A DNA stretch of 64,000 nucleotides from assembly GCF_008271655.1 (NCBI RefSeq), contig NZ_VKKX01000011.1, positions 434,001 to 498,000 of the forward strand, read 5' to 3'. The notes under the pieces were generated by a model. That model searched no databases and was not told where the DNA came from. It was given only the letters and a program-made list of their open reading frames with translations. Positions 1 to 9,112 of this stretch are shown here, piece by piece. The stretch's first letter is position 1; each line of letters opens with the position of its first letter. The stretch is from Gemmobacter caeruleus (lineage in GTDB: Bacteria > Pseudomonadota > Alphaproteobacteria > Rhodobacterales > Rhodobacteraceae). The position numbers and the translations under genes are program-made.

Positions 1-451
1 GCGTCCCCGACAGCGCAAGACCAAAGGGAAAATCCTTGCGCGTCCAGCTTTCCCAATTGGGAGTGGCGCGGCGGATCGGTGGGATGTTGCGGGCAAGCCG
101 GTGGGTGACCAGCGCGCCCAGCATGCAGCCGCAGACCAGCATCAGGATGAAGCGCAGGTCGCCCGTGACAAAGACCGGCGCCATGGCGGCGGCGAATTTC
201 GCGTCGCCCGCGCCAAACAGCCCGACCATATTTCCCAGAATGCCGATCACCAGCGCGATGGCCAGCACCGCCCAGCCCCAGAGCCAGCTTTCCAGCGGAA
301 AGGCCATGAAGCCCAGCGTGGCATAGGCCGCCACCATCAGGATGGAGGCGAGATTGGGGATCTTCATCCGCTGCATGTCGGTCAGCGCGATCCAGAGCGC
401 GAGCGGAATGCAGGCGGGGGCCAGCCACAGGGCCGAGGTCAGGGACATCAT
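1..451 (-). CDS. cpaA: Prepilin peptidase CpaA/TadV (A24 family), 3' end outside window
   Basis: Inner-membrane aspartic protease that would cleave (and may methylate) the Flp-type prepilins of the tad pilus. About 150 residues are visible; the C-terminus lies beyond base 1. The N-terminus is hydrophobic. An early Asp in ALTDMQRMKIPN and the signature GAGDAK (GxGD) give the two catalytic aspartates expected of A24 peptidases. The start is ATG at 451, four bases after the stop of the TPR gene, with a second ATG directly behind it. This is the last visible gene of the minus-strand tad block. Confident on motif and context. Confidence 0.9.
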   Translation of the reverse strand, partial: MMSLTSALWLAPACIPLALWIALTDMQRMKIPNLASILMVAAYATLGFMAFPLESWLWGWAVLAIALVIGILGNMVGLFGAGDAKFAAAMAPVFVTGDLRFILMLVCGCMLGALVTHRLARNIPPIRRATPNWESWTRKDFPFGLALSGT

Positions 452-455
452 CGGA

Positions 456-1304
456 TCAGCCTTTCAGCGCTTCCAGGCTGCGCGCCGCGGCCTCGAAATA
501 TTGCGGATGGGTTTCCACCGCCTCTTCCAGCAGGTTGCGCCCGACCGAGACATCGCCCTGCTTCACCGCCGTCAGACCCAGCGTATACAGTAGTTCGGCG
601 CGTTCGGTCTGGGTCATCTCGACCACCGGCAGATCGTATTTGCGCTGTGCGCCGCGGGCGAGAACGAGGTTGTTCTTGGCGGTGAACAGCGTCGGGTCGT
701 TCGACAGCGCCTCGATGAACAGCTTTTCCGCCCCGGCATATTCGCCGCGATTGAGCTTGGAAAAACCCCAGTTGTTCAAGACGCTGGCGGGTTTGGTGGT
801 CAGCCCCGCGGCGATTTCATAGAAACTGTCGGCCTTTTTCCACTGCTTGTTGCTGTCGGCGACCATGGCCTCCAGCCGGTAGCGGTCATAGGTTTCGTGG
901 GTGGGGGGGATCTTGTTCAGTTCGGCCGCGGCGGCCGACCAGTTGTTCGACCGGATCAGCGCCTCGGCATAACCGACGCGGTCGTCATTGGTGCCTTCAT
1001 GCGAATTGACCAGACCGGCCCAGACCTTTGCCGCGTCTTCGGATTTGCCGGCCCGCATCAGCGATTTGGCCAGGCCGCGCTGAAGATCGGGGCGTCCGGG
1101 GTTCTGTTGCAGCGTGCGGGTGAAATAGGCGACGGCCTCGTTCGGGTCGCCCACGGTCAGCATGATATCGCTGAGGTTGCTTTCGTCGATGACGTTCACA
1201 TCCTTCAGCGCCTTCTGCACCTCGGCATCCGAAGGGCCACGGTTGCAGGCCGACAGCGCGACGGCGCCCGTCAGGCACAGCGCGACGAAAGGGGAATGGC
1301 GCAT
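456..1304 (-). CDS. TPR lipoprotein, TadD-like pilus assembly protein
   Basis: Protein of 282 residues. The N-terminus is a lipoprotein signal ending in LSAC (Cys20), so it is probably anchored in the outer membrane facing the periplasm. The rest is helical TPR-type repeat, with units around residues 50-85, 155-190 and 225-260. TadD-type TPR lipoproteins help assemble the secretin and Flp pilus. It sits between another TPR lipoprotein and cpaA in the tad operon, 48 bases after the upstream gene. TadD role is inferred from architecture and neighbourhood. Confidence 0.82.
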   Translation of the reverse strand: MRHSPFVALCLTGAVALSACNRGPSDAEVQKALKDVNVIDESNLSDIMLTVGDPNEAVAYFTRTLQQNPGRPDLQRGLAKSLMRAGKSEDAAKVWAGLVNSHEGTNDDRVGYAEALIRSNNWSAAAAELNKIPPTHETYDRYRLEAMVADSNKQWKKADSFYEIAAGLTTKPASVLNNWGFSKLNRGEYAGAEKLFIEALSNDPTLFTAKNNLVLARGAQRKYDLPVVEMTQTERAELLYTLGLTAVKQGDVSVGRNLLEEAVETHPQYFEAAARSLEALKG

Positions 1305-1352
1305 CTCGCGTCCTTTTTACTGCTCGCTCGGGGCGGCCCCGATCGCCTGACG

Positions 1353-1925
1353 CTACAGCGCGGAAAGCAGAACGAATTCGCCTTGCCCGCGCCGCACCAG
1401 TTTCAGGTTCGGGGCTTCTTTTGCCGGTTCTTGCGGGTCAGAATAGTCAGGTTTTTCGGAACTGGCTATGGCCAGGCGCAGATTTTCGCGGATCGAGTCC
1501 GACGCGCCACTGTCCAGCGCATAGGCCTGCTGGAACACGTTGCGCGCCTCTTGCACGGCGCCCTTTTCCATCAGCACGCAACCCAGATTGTTCAGCGCGG
1601 GCACAAAGGTCGGATCCTGTTCCAGCGCGCGGCGCAGCACCTGTTCGGCCTGGCCCAGCCGGCCAAGCGCCAGATTGGCCGACCCGATGGCCGAAAGGGT
1701 ATCGACATTCACCCCATCCTCGGCCGCCGCGCGGTAATAGGCCTTGAGCGCCAGCTCGGGCTCGTTCGCGGCCATCAGGCGGTGGCCGACCAACAGCCCG
1801 TCCACCCCTTCGCCCCGCGCATCAGCGGGCGGCGGGGCGTTTACGGCAGGTTTGAGACCGCCGCCCAGCGGCGTGCAGGCGGCGGTCAGGATCAGGCTCA
1901 GAAGCAGCGCGGGGCAGGGTCTCAA
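1353..1925 (-). CDS. TPR lipoprotein of tad locus
   Basis: Protein of 190 residues with a lipoprotein signal (LTAAC, Cys17) followed by a Pro/Ala linker and about three TPR units (residues 60-150), including the typical LNNLGCVLMEKG. It starts 13 bases after tadC. Two consecutive TPR lipoproteins between tadC and cpaA look like a duplicated or split TadD function; which one is the true TadD cannot be told here. Predicted periplasmic, outer-membrane anchored scaffold for the pilus machine. Confidence 0.78.
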   Translation of the reverse strand: MRPCPALLLSLILTAACTPLGGGLKPAVNAPPPADARGEGVDGLLVGHRLMAANEPELALKAYYRAAAEDGVNVDTLSAIGSANLALGRLGQAEQVLRRALEQDPTFVPALNNLGCVLMEKGAVQEARNVFQQAYALDSGASDSIRENLRLAIASSEKPDYSDPQEPAKEAPNLKLVRRGQGEFVLLSAL

Positions 1926-1938
1926 ATCGTCTCCGGGG

Positions 1939-2913
1939 TCACTTGAACCCGCTGCTCAACCCCACGGCAATACTGTAGACCGACGGTCCGACCAGCATCA
2001 CCATCAAGGGCGGCAGGGTGAAGACCATTGTGCCAAGAGACAGTTTCGTCGGCAAGGTATTGGCTTTTTCTTCGGCACGCATCACGCGCTTGTCGCGCAT
2101 CTCTGCCACATAGACCCGCAGCGCGTCAGAGATCGAGGTGCCGAAGGTCGCCGACTGGATCAGCGTCGTGATGAAGGATGACACATCGGGCACGCCGATG
2201 CGTTCCGACATGTCCTTCAGAACGGTCACCCGTTCCTTGCCGGCCTTCACCTCCTGGGCGACGATCTCGAATTCCTCGGCCAGGGCCATGTAGCCCACGC
2301 GCATTTCCTTGGCGACACGGTTGATCGACTGGTCAAGCGACTGGCCCGCTTCGACGCAGACCAGCATGAGGTCGAGCGCGTCGGCAAAGCCCGAGATGAT
2401 CTGCTGCTGCCGGGTCTGAACGCGGCGCTGCACCCAGTATTGCGGCAGGTAATAGCCGATCGCGCCGGGCAGCAGCGTGTGCAGGATGATGGTCTTCATC
2501 GGAAGATCGCCCTGCTGGGCCTGAAGCACCAGCGTATACAGCACGCCCGCGACCAGCGCCCCAAGGCCGAGCGCGAATTTCGCGAAATGGAAAAGCCGCA
2601 CCGCGTTCTTGTCGCGATAGCCCGCGCGCATCATGGTCAGCCGCGCCTTGGACATGGTGGCCATGTCCTGCGGCTCCAGGTATTGCGCGTATTTGTCGAG
2701 CCGCGCCGCCGCCTTGTTGCGGCCGCGCAGCGCGTTGCCGGTGCCCCCGCCGCTGCTGGTGCGCAGCGCCTTGAGCTTGTCCAGCGGATCGACCCGCTTT
2801 TGCAGGATCGAGGGCAGCACAAAGGCCAGAAGCCCCGCCGCCACGATCAGGATGAGGAAGGCCGGCGCCAGCGGGCCGAAGGTGCCGGTCACGGAAGACA
2901 GGATCCCAGACAT
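1939..2913 (-). CDS. tadC: Tad pilus platform protein TadC (T2SSF family)
   Basis: Inner-membrane platform protein of the Flp pilus, pairing with TadB and the CpaF ATPase. 324 residues. An N-terminal membrane segment lies at about residues 12-35, a central pair at about 110-160, and hydrophobic helices close the C-terminus. The type II secretion F domain covers about residues 175-300, including LDLMLVCVEAGQSLDQSI. Twelve bases separate its start from the tadB stop, so the two are cotranscribed. Length and layout fit the family. Confidence 0.9.
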   Translation of the reverse strand: MSGILSSVTGTFGPLAPAFLILIVAAGLLAFVLPSILQKRVDPLDKLKALRTSSGGGTGNALRGRNKAAARLDKYAQYLEPQDMATMSKARLTMMRAGYRDKNAVRLFHFAKFALGLGALVAGVLYTLVLQAQQGDLPMKTIILHTLLPGAIGYYLPQYWVQRRVQTRQQQIISGFADALDLMLVCVEAGQSLDQSINRVAKEMRVGYMALAEEFEIVAQEVKAGKERVTVLKDMSERIGVPDVSSFITTLIQSATFGTSISDALRVYVAEMRDKRVMRAEEKANTLPTKLSLGTMVFTLPPLMVMLVGPSVYSIAVGLSSGFK

Positions 2914-2925
2914 GTCGAAACCTCC

Positions 2926-3888
2926 TCAGACCTTGATATTGACCATGATCTTCATGAAGATCACGTTGACGACCAGCAGCGCCCCCACGCCCATGGCAAC
3001 CGGGGTGAACAGCGCGCTTTCCTTCACCTGGTCGAAATAGTCGGGCTTGATCATCAGGATCATGCCAAGCGCGAGACCCGGGAAGGCCGACAGGAACATG
3101 CCCGACCATTTCGCCTCGGCGGTGATGGCGCGCACGCGGCGGAACAGCTTGAACCGTGCCCGGATCACGTCGGACAGACCTTGCAGGATCTCGGCCAGGT
3201 TGCCGCCCGATTGCTGCTGGATCGACACGGCCACGGCGAGAAAGCGCAAGTCCTGATTATCCACCCGTTCGGCGAATTCCTCCAGGCTTTCGGCGATGTC
3301 GCGGCCATAGGCGGCCTCGTCCGAGATCAGGCCGAATTCGGTGCCGATCGGATCGGGAATTTCCTTGGCCACGATGCCGAGCGCGGCCGAAAACGGATGG
3401 CCCACCCTGAGCGAGCGCACGATCAGTTCCACCGCGTCGGGCAGTTGCTCCTCCAGCAGCGACATGCGCTTCTTGGCCTTGCGGTTGACCCAGAAATAGA
3501 CGCCGCCGATGCCGGCGACCGCCGCCATCACCGCGCGCACGGCGGGCGAAACGCCGGTGCCCACGGTCAGGCCCACGAAGGCCAGCGCCGTCACCGCCAG
3601 CATGACGCCGATCAGCGCGGTCGGCGAAAACGCGATATTGGCCTGCTGGGCCTTGCGCGCCAGCAGCGAATACAGCGGGATCGACTGCGCCTTGAGGTGC
3701 TGGCCGGCCTCCTTGCGGAGCTGGTCCAGCACCTGTTCCTTGCTGCCATGCTTTTCCAGCAGCGCCAGGCGGCGCGACATGCGCTGGTCCAGGCTGATGG
3801 ATTTGCCGAATGAGACGCGATAGACGCCTTCGATCAGCAGCACGACCCCGACAAAGACGATGACATAGACGATCAGAACGGATTCCAT
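2926..3888 (-). CDS. tadB: Tad pilus platform protein TadB (T2SSF family)
   Basis: Second inner-membrane platform component, 320 residues. The ATG at 3888 is chosen over upstream in-frame starts because the protein then opens directly with a membrane helix (MESVLIVYVIVFVGVVLL) and leaves ten bases to the cpaF stop. Further hydrophobic segments are near residues 95-140 and at the C-terminus. The T2SSF domain lies at about 160-285, with ELIVRSLRVGHPFSAALG. It acts with TadC in pilin extraction and polymerisation powered by CpaF. Confidence 0.9.
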   Translation of the reverse strand: MESVLIVYVIVFVGVVLLIEGVYRVSFGKSISLDQRMSRRLALLEKHGSKEQVLDQLRKEAGQHLKAQSIPLYSLLARKAQQANIAFSPTALIGVMLAVTALAFVGLTVGTGVSPAVRAVMAAVAGIGGVYFWVNRKAKKRMSLLEEQLPDAVELIVRSLRVGHPFSAALGIVAKEIPDPIGTEFGLISDEAAYGRDIAESLEEFAERVDNQDLRFLAVAVSIQQQSGGNLAEILQGLSDVIRARFKLFRRVRAITAEAKWSGMFLSAFPGLALGMILMIKPDYFDQVKESALFTPVAMGVGALLVVNVIFMKIMVNIKV

Positions 3889-3898
3889 GGCGCGTCCC

Positions 3899-5365
3899 TC
3901 AGTGAATGGGTTCGTAGATCGACGGCGGCAGGTTGAAGCCCCACTGCTTGAACCGGTCGGAATAATGCGACCGCACGCCGGTCGCGTTGAAGCGGCCGAT
4001 GATCTTGCCATCGGGGGCCAGGCCCAGCCGTTCGTAACGGAAGATCTCCTGCATGGAGATCACCTCGCCCTCCATCCCGGTGATTTCGGTGATCGAGGTC
4101 ATCCGGCGCGAGCCGTCTTGCAGGCGGCTGGCCTGCACGATCAGGTTGACGGCGCTGGCGATCTGGCTGCGCACGGCCTTCAGCGGCATCTCGATGCCGG
4201 CCATGGCGACCATGTTTTCCAGACGGCTGATGCCGTCGCGCGGGTTGTTGGCGTGGATCGTGGTCATCGACCCGTCATGGCCGGTGTTCATCGCCTGCAA
4301 CATGTCGATGACCTCCTCGCCGCGGGTTTCGCCGACGATGATCCGGTCAGGGCGCATCCGCAGGGCGTTGCGCAAGCAATCCCGCTGGGTCACGGCGCCT
4401 TTTCCTTCCACGTTCGGCGGGCGGCTTTCCATCCGGCCGACATGGATCTGTTGCAGCTGAAGTTCCGCCGTGTCCTCGATCGTCAGCACCCGTTCGGTGT
4501 TGTCGATGAAGGACGAAAGCGCGTTCAGCGTGGTGGTTTTCCCCGAACCCGTCCCGCCGGACACGATGATATTCAGGCGGGTTGACACGGCGGCCTCCAG
4601 ATAGAGGGCCATTTCCTCGGTAAAGGCGCCAAAGCGGACCAGATCCTGAATGCCCAGCTTGTCTTTCTTGAATTTCCGGATCGAGACGAGCGAACCATCC
4701 ACCGCCACCGGCGGCACCATGCAGTTGAAGCGCGACCCGTCTGCCAGGCGCGCGTCGCAATAGGGGTTCGATTCGTCCACGCGCCGGCCCACGGCCGACA
4801 CGATCTTGTCGATGATGCGCAGCAGGTGACGTTCATCCTTGAAGGTCACATCCGACAGCTGCAACTTGCCGCTGCGTTCCACGAAGATGCGCTGCGGGCC
4901 GTTCACCAGGATATCGCTGATGGTTTCATCCTTCAGCAGCGGCTCCAGCGGGCCAAGGCCCATCACCTCGTCGTACAGTTCCTGATGCAGCTGCGCCCGG
5001 TCCGGCCCGGACAGCACCACCGACATCTCGTCCAGCGCCTCGGCGCTGATCGAGGCGATCTCGGATTTCAGCTGCGTCTCCGACGCCTTTTCCAGCGCGG
5101 CGAGATTGAGGTTTTCCAGCAGGCGCTTGTGCAACTCCACCTTCAGATCCTGAAGGCGTTCCTTGCGCTTGCGCTCCTTGTCCGCCGCCGCGGCCTCGGC
5201 CGGGCTCTTGGGGGCGGATTTGGGCGCCTGGGCCGGGGCGGGGGCCTTGACCGTGGTGGGTGCCGGGCCCTTGGGCGCGGCTTGGGCTGCGCCGACCGGA
5301 ACCAGCGTGGCGGCGGGTCTGGCAGGACCGGCCTCGGGTTTCTTGAAACGCGAAAACATCGTCAT
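3899..5365 (-). CDS. cpaF: Tad pilus assembly ATPase CpaF/TadA
   Basis: Hexameric secretion ATPase (T2SSE/VirB11 family) that powers Flp pilus extension, 488 residues. The first ~90 residues are an Ala/Pro/Lys-rich linker. The N-terminal domain follows, then the RecA-like core with Walker [11 protein letters not shown] (about residue 270), an Asp box ([10 protein letters not shown]), Walker B ([11 protein letters not shown]) and a His box (MTTIHANNP). Cytoplasmic, docking on TadB/TadC. Sixteen bases downstream of cpaE. (The pilus 'TadA' is unrelated to the deaminase tadA at 19.5 kb.). Confidence 0.95.
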   Translation of the reverse strand: MTMFSRFKKPEAGPARPAATLVPVGAAQAAPKGPAPTTVKAPAPAQAPKSAPKSPAEAAAADKERKRKERLQDLKVELHKRLLENLNLAALEKASETQLKSEIASISAEALDEMSVVLSGPDRAQLHQELYDEVMGLGPLEPLLKDETISDILVNGPQRIFVERSGKLQLSDVTFKDERHLLRIIDKIVSAVGRRVDESNPYCDARLADGSRFNCMVPPVAVDGSLVSIRKFKKDKLGIQDLVRFGAFTEEMALYLEAAVSTRLNIIVSGGTGSGKTTTLNALSSFIDNTERVLTIEDTAELQLQQIHVGRMESRPPNVEGKGAVTQRDCLRNALRMRPDRIIVGETRGEEVIDMLQAMNTGHDGSMTTIHANNPRDGISRLENMVAMAGIEMPLKAVRSQIASAVNLIVQASRLQDGSRRMTSITEITGMEGEVISMQEIFRYERLGLAPDGKIIGRFNATGVRSHYSDRFKQWGFNLPPSIYEPIH

Positions 5366-5381
5366 TCCCCCTTGAATGGGC

Positions 5382-6641
5382 TCAGGTCCGGGCGGCCGCA
5401 GCGGCCTTGCTCAGATCGAACAGCGATTTTGCAAGCTTGCCGACCTCGCGGCGCAGCGGGTTCTTGGCGGCCGTCTCCGACAGGGGCAGACCGTGATCGT
5501 TGGATTGCGTGACCTGCGCGCCGCCATCCGGCAATTGCAGTTCCAGCGCGATATCCAGGCTTTCCGCCAGCCGCTTCACCCGGCTTTTCGCCGTCAGGTC
5601 GGTGAATTTCGGCGCGCGGTTCAGCACGAAGCGCAGCTTTTCATGCGGCAGCCCCTCGGCCTTGAGCGCGCGCACCAGCCGCAGCACGTTCTGCGCCGAC
5701 CGCAGGTCCAGCTCCATCATGGCGAAATAGACCTGGGCGCGGTTCAGCACTGCCTCGGTCCAGGCGACGATGGTCTTGGGCATGTCCACGATGACGAAAT
5801 CGAAATTCGCCTGCGCCATGTCCAGCAGCTTGCCCACTTCCTCGGGGCCGACGATATCCAGCGGCAGCATGTCGGCGGGGGCGGTAAAGACGCTCAGCCG
5901 GTCATTGAAGCTGACCATGGATTGCAGGAACAGGTCGCTGTCGGCGTTTTCCAGATCCTGCAACACCTCGAACACCGCCTCGCGGCGGGGCAGGTCGAGA
6001 TAGGTCGCGACGGCGCCGAATTGCAGATCGAGGTCGATCACGCAGACGCGCGGCGGGTTGGTCTTGTCGGCATTGGCCAGTTCCCAGGCCAGGTTGGTGG
6101 CAAAGGTCGTCGCCCCCGACCCGCCCGCCAGGCCATGCACCGGCAGGATGATGCCGTCACGGTCGCCCTTGGCCTTGAAGCGGGGCGCGTGATGTTCCTC
6201 GACCGGCGGTTCGGGCGGCGGGGCGACGGCGGCGGGTTGTTTCAGCTTGTCGATCGCGTCATGCAGCGCGCCATCGGGCAGCGGATAGGGCACGAAATCA
6301 TCGGCGCCCAGGCGCAGCAATTGATGCAGGGCCACCGGGCTGACCTGATCGGCGATCAGGATCACGCGCACGCTGTGATCCTTGGCGGCGCGGATGATGT
6401 CGGAGATGCGGGTCAGATCGCCCTCATCCTCGGCATCCACGGCCACGGCCACAAATTGCAGGCTGGCGGCGTCGGGCTGTTCCAGAAAGATCAGGGCGTC
6501 CTCAAAGGACAGATCGCCCCAGTTCTCGCCCAGTTCCTGCTCCATGTCGTCGATCAGAAGCTCGAAATTCTGGACGTCGCGCGAAATTGTGCACGCGAGG
6601 ATCGGTGCAGGTTCCGGCTGAAGATTTGCCACACTCGTCAT
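5382..6641 (-). CDS. cpaE: Tad pilus localisation protein CpaE/TadZ
   Basis: ParA/MinD-superfamily protein thought to place the pilus machine in the cell. 419 residues: an atypical receiver-like N-domain (about 1-130), a Pro/Glu linker, then a P-loop domain from about 160. The loop reads GLAGGSGATT, so the lysines of the MinD-type KGGxGKT motif are absent, as in other divergent TadZ/CpaE proteins. The start at 6641 is preferred because upstream in-frame codons read as untranslated leader and AAAGGAC lies upstream. First gene of the CpaE-to-CpaA segment, downstream of a terminator. Confidence 0.9.
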   Translation of the reverse strand: MTSVANLQPEPAPILACTISRDVQNFELLIDDMEQELGENWGDLSFEDALIFLEQPDAASLQFVAVAVDAEDEGDLTRISDIIRAAKDHSVRVILIADQVSPVALHQLLRLGADDFVPYPLPDGALHDAIDKLKQPAAVAPPPEPPVEEHHAPRFKAKGDRDGIILPVHGLAGGSGATTFATNLAWELANADKTNPPRVCVIDLDLQFGAVATYLDLPRREAVFEVLQDLENADSDLFLQSMVSFNDRLSVFTAPADMLPLDIVGPEEVGKLLDMAQANFDFVIVDMPKTIVAWTEAVLNRAQVYFAMMELDLRSAQNVLRLVRALKAEGLPHEKLRFVLNRAPKFTDLTAKSRVKRLAESLDIALELQLPDGGAQVTQSNDHGLPLSETAAKNPLRREVGKLAKSLFDLSKAAAAART

Positions 6642-6814
6642 GCGCCTCAAGTCCTTTCTGTCCGCCCGGAGGCCATGGACACCCCCCATGGCAGACCGGA
6701 CGTGCAGGGCCTAATGCCCCGCTGCTGGATTCAATTGGGCTCAAACTGACGGGCAAAATGGGCGAGATTGGGGCTAAACTTTCGTATTTCTGGGAATTAT
6801 CGCCGATGCGGAAC

Positions 6815-6842
6815 AAAAAACGGCGGGCCAAAGCCCGCCGTT
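6815..6842 (-). terminator. Intrinsic terminator after the OmpA-like gene
   Basis: On the minus strand a 10-bp perfect stem AACGGCGGGC / GCCCGCCGTT with a TTTG loop is followed by six T. It lies 21 bases after the OmpA-like stop, so the pilin-to-OmpA part of the tad locus is punctuated before cpaE. cpaE then needs its own promoter in 6642-6814 or partial read-through. Confidence 0.85.
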
Positions 6843-6863
6843 CCCGTTGATTCTTCCCTAGCG

Positions 6864-7499
6864 TCAGTTGCCGTTGATGACCAGCTGGTTCACCTCTGTC
6901 GGCGGGTTGACCGGCATGATCGCGGACTTGATGTATTCGCGATAGACGACGGCGGCATATTTGCCGTCCAGCGGGCCGGACTTGCGGTTCGACCAGCCCG
7001 AGACCTGGGTGACGGTGCGGCGGTTCCGTTCCTCGGGGTTTTGGGTATAGACCACCGGCTGCGTCTCGCCGAAGGACACGAGCGCCTCCAGCCGCGAGGT
7101 GGAAATCCCGCGCGCCGCGAAATAGGACACGACCGCCTGCGCGCGCCGCTTGCCAAGCGCCTTGTTATAGGTATTGCCCCCCACCAGATCGGCATGGCCA
7201 TAGACCGAGAAGCGCAGTTCGGGGAACTGGCGGATCCAGCCGGCCTGCTGATCCAGCACCGCGCGCGCCTCGGCCGTCAGTTCGGACGAGTTGAACGGGA
7301 AGGTGATGGTCGAGGGCACCTCTTGCGCAAAGCGTTGCGCCAGCATGTTCTGCGCGTCGATGGCGCCCATCTGCACCAGCGAATTGTTCATCGTGGCATT
7401 GCCGAAGGTGCCGCTATCCACCTCGGCGCCCAGTTCGCGGCTCATGTCGCCACAGGCGGCCAGCGCCAGCACCGAAGTCAGGGTCAGAAGAGTTCGCAT
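6864..7499 (-). CDS. OmpA-family lipoprotein of tad locus
   Basis: Protein of 211 residues with a lipoprotein signal ending LAAC, then a C-terminal OmpA-like peptidoglycan-binding domain at about residues 65-165, containing FNSSELTAEA, YGHADLVGG, NKALGKRRAQAV and NRRT. It would hold the secretin complex to the cell wall; this position is filled by CpaD or an OmpA-like protein in related tad loci. The ATG at 7499 is used; an in-frame ATG at 7511 has a better-placed GGAG, so the true start could be four residues longer. Sixteen bases follow the cpaC stop. Confidence 0.85.
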   Translation of the reverse strand: MRTLLTLTSVLALAACGDMSRELGAEVDSGTFGNATMNNSLVQMGAIDAQNMLAQRFAQEVPSTITFPFNSSELTAEARAVLDQQAGWIRQFPELRFSVYGHADLVGGNTYNKALGKRRAQAVVSYFAARGISTSRLEALVSFGETQPVVYTQNPEERNRRTVTQVSGWSNRKSGPLDGKYAAVVYREYIKSAIMPVNPPTEVNQLVINGN

Positions 7500-7515
7500 G
7501 TGCCCCCGCATCGCC

Positions 7516-8907
7516 TTACTCCATCACATAGCCGTAGGGGCTGGAATAATCCTGCCGCGCCACTTCACCCGCCGCGCCCTTGCGCCCGGCGACCTTGCCG
7601 AACAGGAACAGCTCTTTCTCGGTCGGCAGGCGCACGCGGTCTGTCGGCAGCGCCAGCGCCTCGCCCCGGGTGGGCGTGACCAGATGCGGCGTGACGATGA
7701 TGACCAGTTCGGATTGCGCGCGCTGATATTCCGCGCTGCGGAACAGCGTGCCCAGCACCGGAATGTCGCCCAGCCATGGCACCTGGCCGTTCAGGTCGCG
7801 GAAGTCATCCTGCAACAGGCCTGCGATGGCAAAGCTCTCGCCGTCGCGCATCTCGACCGTGGTCGAGGTTTCGCGCCGCTTGAAGGCGTTGACCGAGAAA
7901 CCGCCATTCGACAGCGTGATCGAGCTGTCGATCGACGACACCGCGGCGTTGATCTGAAGGTTGATGATGTCGCTATCCACCACGACGGGGGTGAAGTTCA
8001 TCTCCACGCCGAAGGGCTTGTATTCGATGGCAATCCCGTCCGAGGACACGACCGGGATCGGATATTCCCCACCCGCCAGGAACTTAGCCTCCTGCCCCGA
8101 AAGGGCGGTCAGGTTGGGTTCGGCCAGCGTGCGCACGACACCTTTGGATTCAAGGGCTTCCAGCAGAACGCCGAATTGCAGCGACCCGGCGGTGAAACCA
8201 AGCGCCAGGGCCGAATTGGCCGTGCTGCGCGCCTTGATATCGGTGTTGGAAAGAGCGTTGTCGCCCTCCAGCCAGGTGCCGGTCTCGGCGCCCACGCCCA
8301 CCTTGGACCCGCCGGTAATCGCCAGCGACGAGGACAGGTTCTTGGAGACCGAGCGCTGCATTTCGGCAAAGCGGATCTTCAGCATGACCTGCTGGGTGCC
8401 ACCCACGCTCATCAGGTTGGAAACCCGTTCCGGCGCGTAGCGTTCGGCCAGATCCAGCGCGCGGTCGAGCTTGGCGGTGGAGGACACCACCCCCGACAGC
8501 ACGATCCCGTCATTGGCGGTGCGGACCTCGATCTTTTCGCCCGGCAGGATCTGGCGCAGGCGTTCCTTGAATTCGGCCACGTCGGGGGCGACCTGCACCT
8601 CGACGTTGGAAATCAGCTTGCCGTCCCCGCCCAGCAGGGTGAGCGTGGTGCGGCCCGGTGCCTTGCCCAGCACATAGATCGACTTGTCGGACAGGGTGGA
8701 GATATCGGCGATGCCCGGATTGGCGATCGACAGTTCCGCAAAGGGAACATCGCTTTCGACCACCACCGCGCGGTTCATGGGCACGTTCAGCGGTGCCGAG
8801 GCCGTGCCCTGCATCACCCGCAGGTTCTGCGCCTGCGCGGGAACCAGCGCTGTCGTCGCCAGCGCCAGGCCCAACAGGCCCGCGCCAAGATAAGTCCTAA
8901 ACTGCAT
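7516..8907 (-). CDS. cpaC: Tad pilus outer-membrane secretin CpaC/RcpA
   Basis: Forms the outer-membrane channel for the Flp pilus, 463 residues. Signal peptide (about 1-28), an N-terminal pilus/secretin domain with a BON-like segment (about 30-165), then the secretin core (about 230-420) with the typical VPWLGDIPVLGTLFRS and ELVIIVTPHLVTP. The ATG at 8907 is preferred over 8928 because AGGCAGG lies just before it and the signal peptide begins there. It is followed closely by the OmpA-like gene. Confidence 0.93.
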   Translation of the reverse strand: MQFRTYLGAGLLGLALATTALVPAQAQNLRVMQGTASAPLNVPMNRAVVVESDVPFAELSIANPGIADISTLSDKSIYVLGKAPGRTTLTLLGGDGKLISNVEVQVAPDVAEFKERLRQILPGEKIEVRTANDGIVLSGVVSSTAKLDRALDLAERYAPERVSNLMSVGGTQQVMLKIRFAEMQRSVSKNLSSSLAITGGSKVGVGAETGTWLEGDNALSNTDIKARSTANSALALGFTAGSLQFGVLLEALESKGVVRTLAEPNLTALSGQEAKFLAGGEYPIPVVSSDGIAIEYKPFGVEMNFTPVVVDSDIINLQINAAVSSIDSSITLSNGGFSVNAFKRRETSTTVEMRDGESFAIAGLLQDDFRDLNGQVPWLGDIPVLGTLFRSAEYQRAQSELVIIVTPHLVTPTRGEALALPTDRVRLPTEKELFLFGKVAGRKGAAGEVARQDYSSPYGYVME

Positions 8908-8965
8908 GTGACCTGCCTTTCGGATCACGCCTCGTTACCGGGTCTTTGCGCCCATTTTGCCCATT

Positions 8966-8990
8966 AAAATGCCGGAGGTGGCATTTTTTT
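8966..8990. promoter_or_regulatory. Stem-loop in cpaC leader
   Basis: An 8-bp perfect stem AAAATGCC / GGCATTTT with a 6-base loop. Read on the plus strand it ends in a run of seven T like an intrinsic terminator, but no plus-strand gene ends here. Read on the minus strand it lies about 60 bases ahead of cpaC and its loop is ACCTCC, complementary to a ribosome-binding site. It may block antisense transcription or act in the leader. Confidence 0.45.
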
Positions 8991-9067
8991 GCAAGAATCA
9001 AATGGTTGAAGCGGGATGTTCGTGTGGATAAACCGCAACAATCCAGTTTGACCGCCCTGAAAACCAA

Positions 9068-9098
9068 ACGCGCGCCCACAAGATGTTGGGGCGCGCGT
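9068..9098 (-). terminator. Probable intrinsic terminator after cpaB
   Basis: On the minus strand a 10-bp perfect GC-rich stem (ACGCGCGCCC / GGGCGCGCGT, 11-base loop) begins 15 bases after the cpaB stop and is followed by TTGGTTTTC. The T tract is interrupted, so termination may be partial and cpaC may receive read-through. Confidence 0.6.
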
Positions 9099-9112
9099 GG
9101 TTTTTCAGGCTA

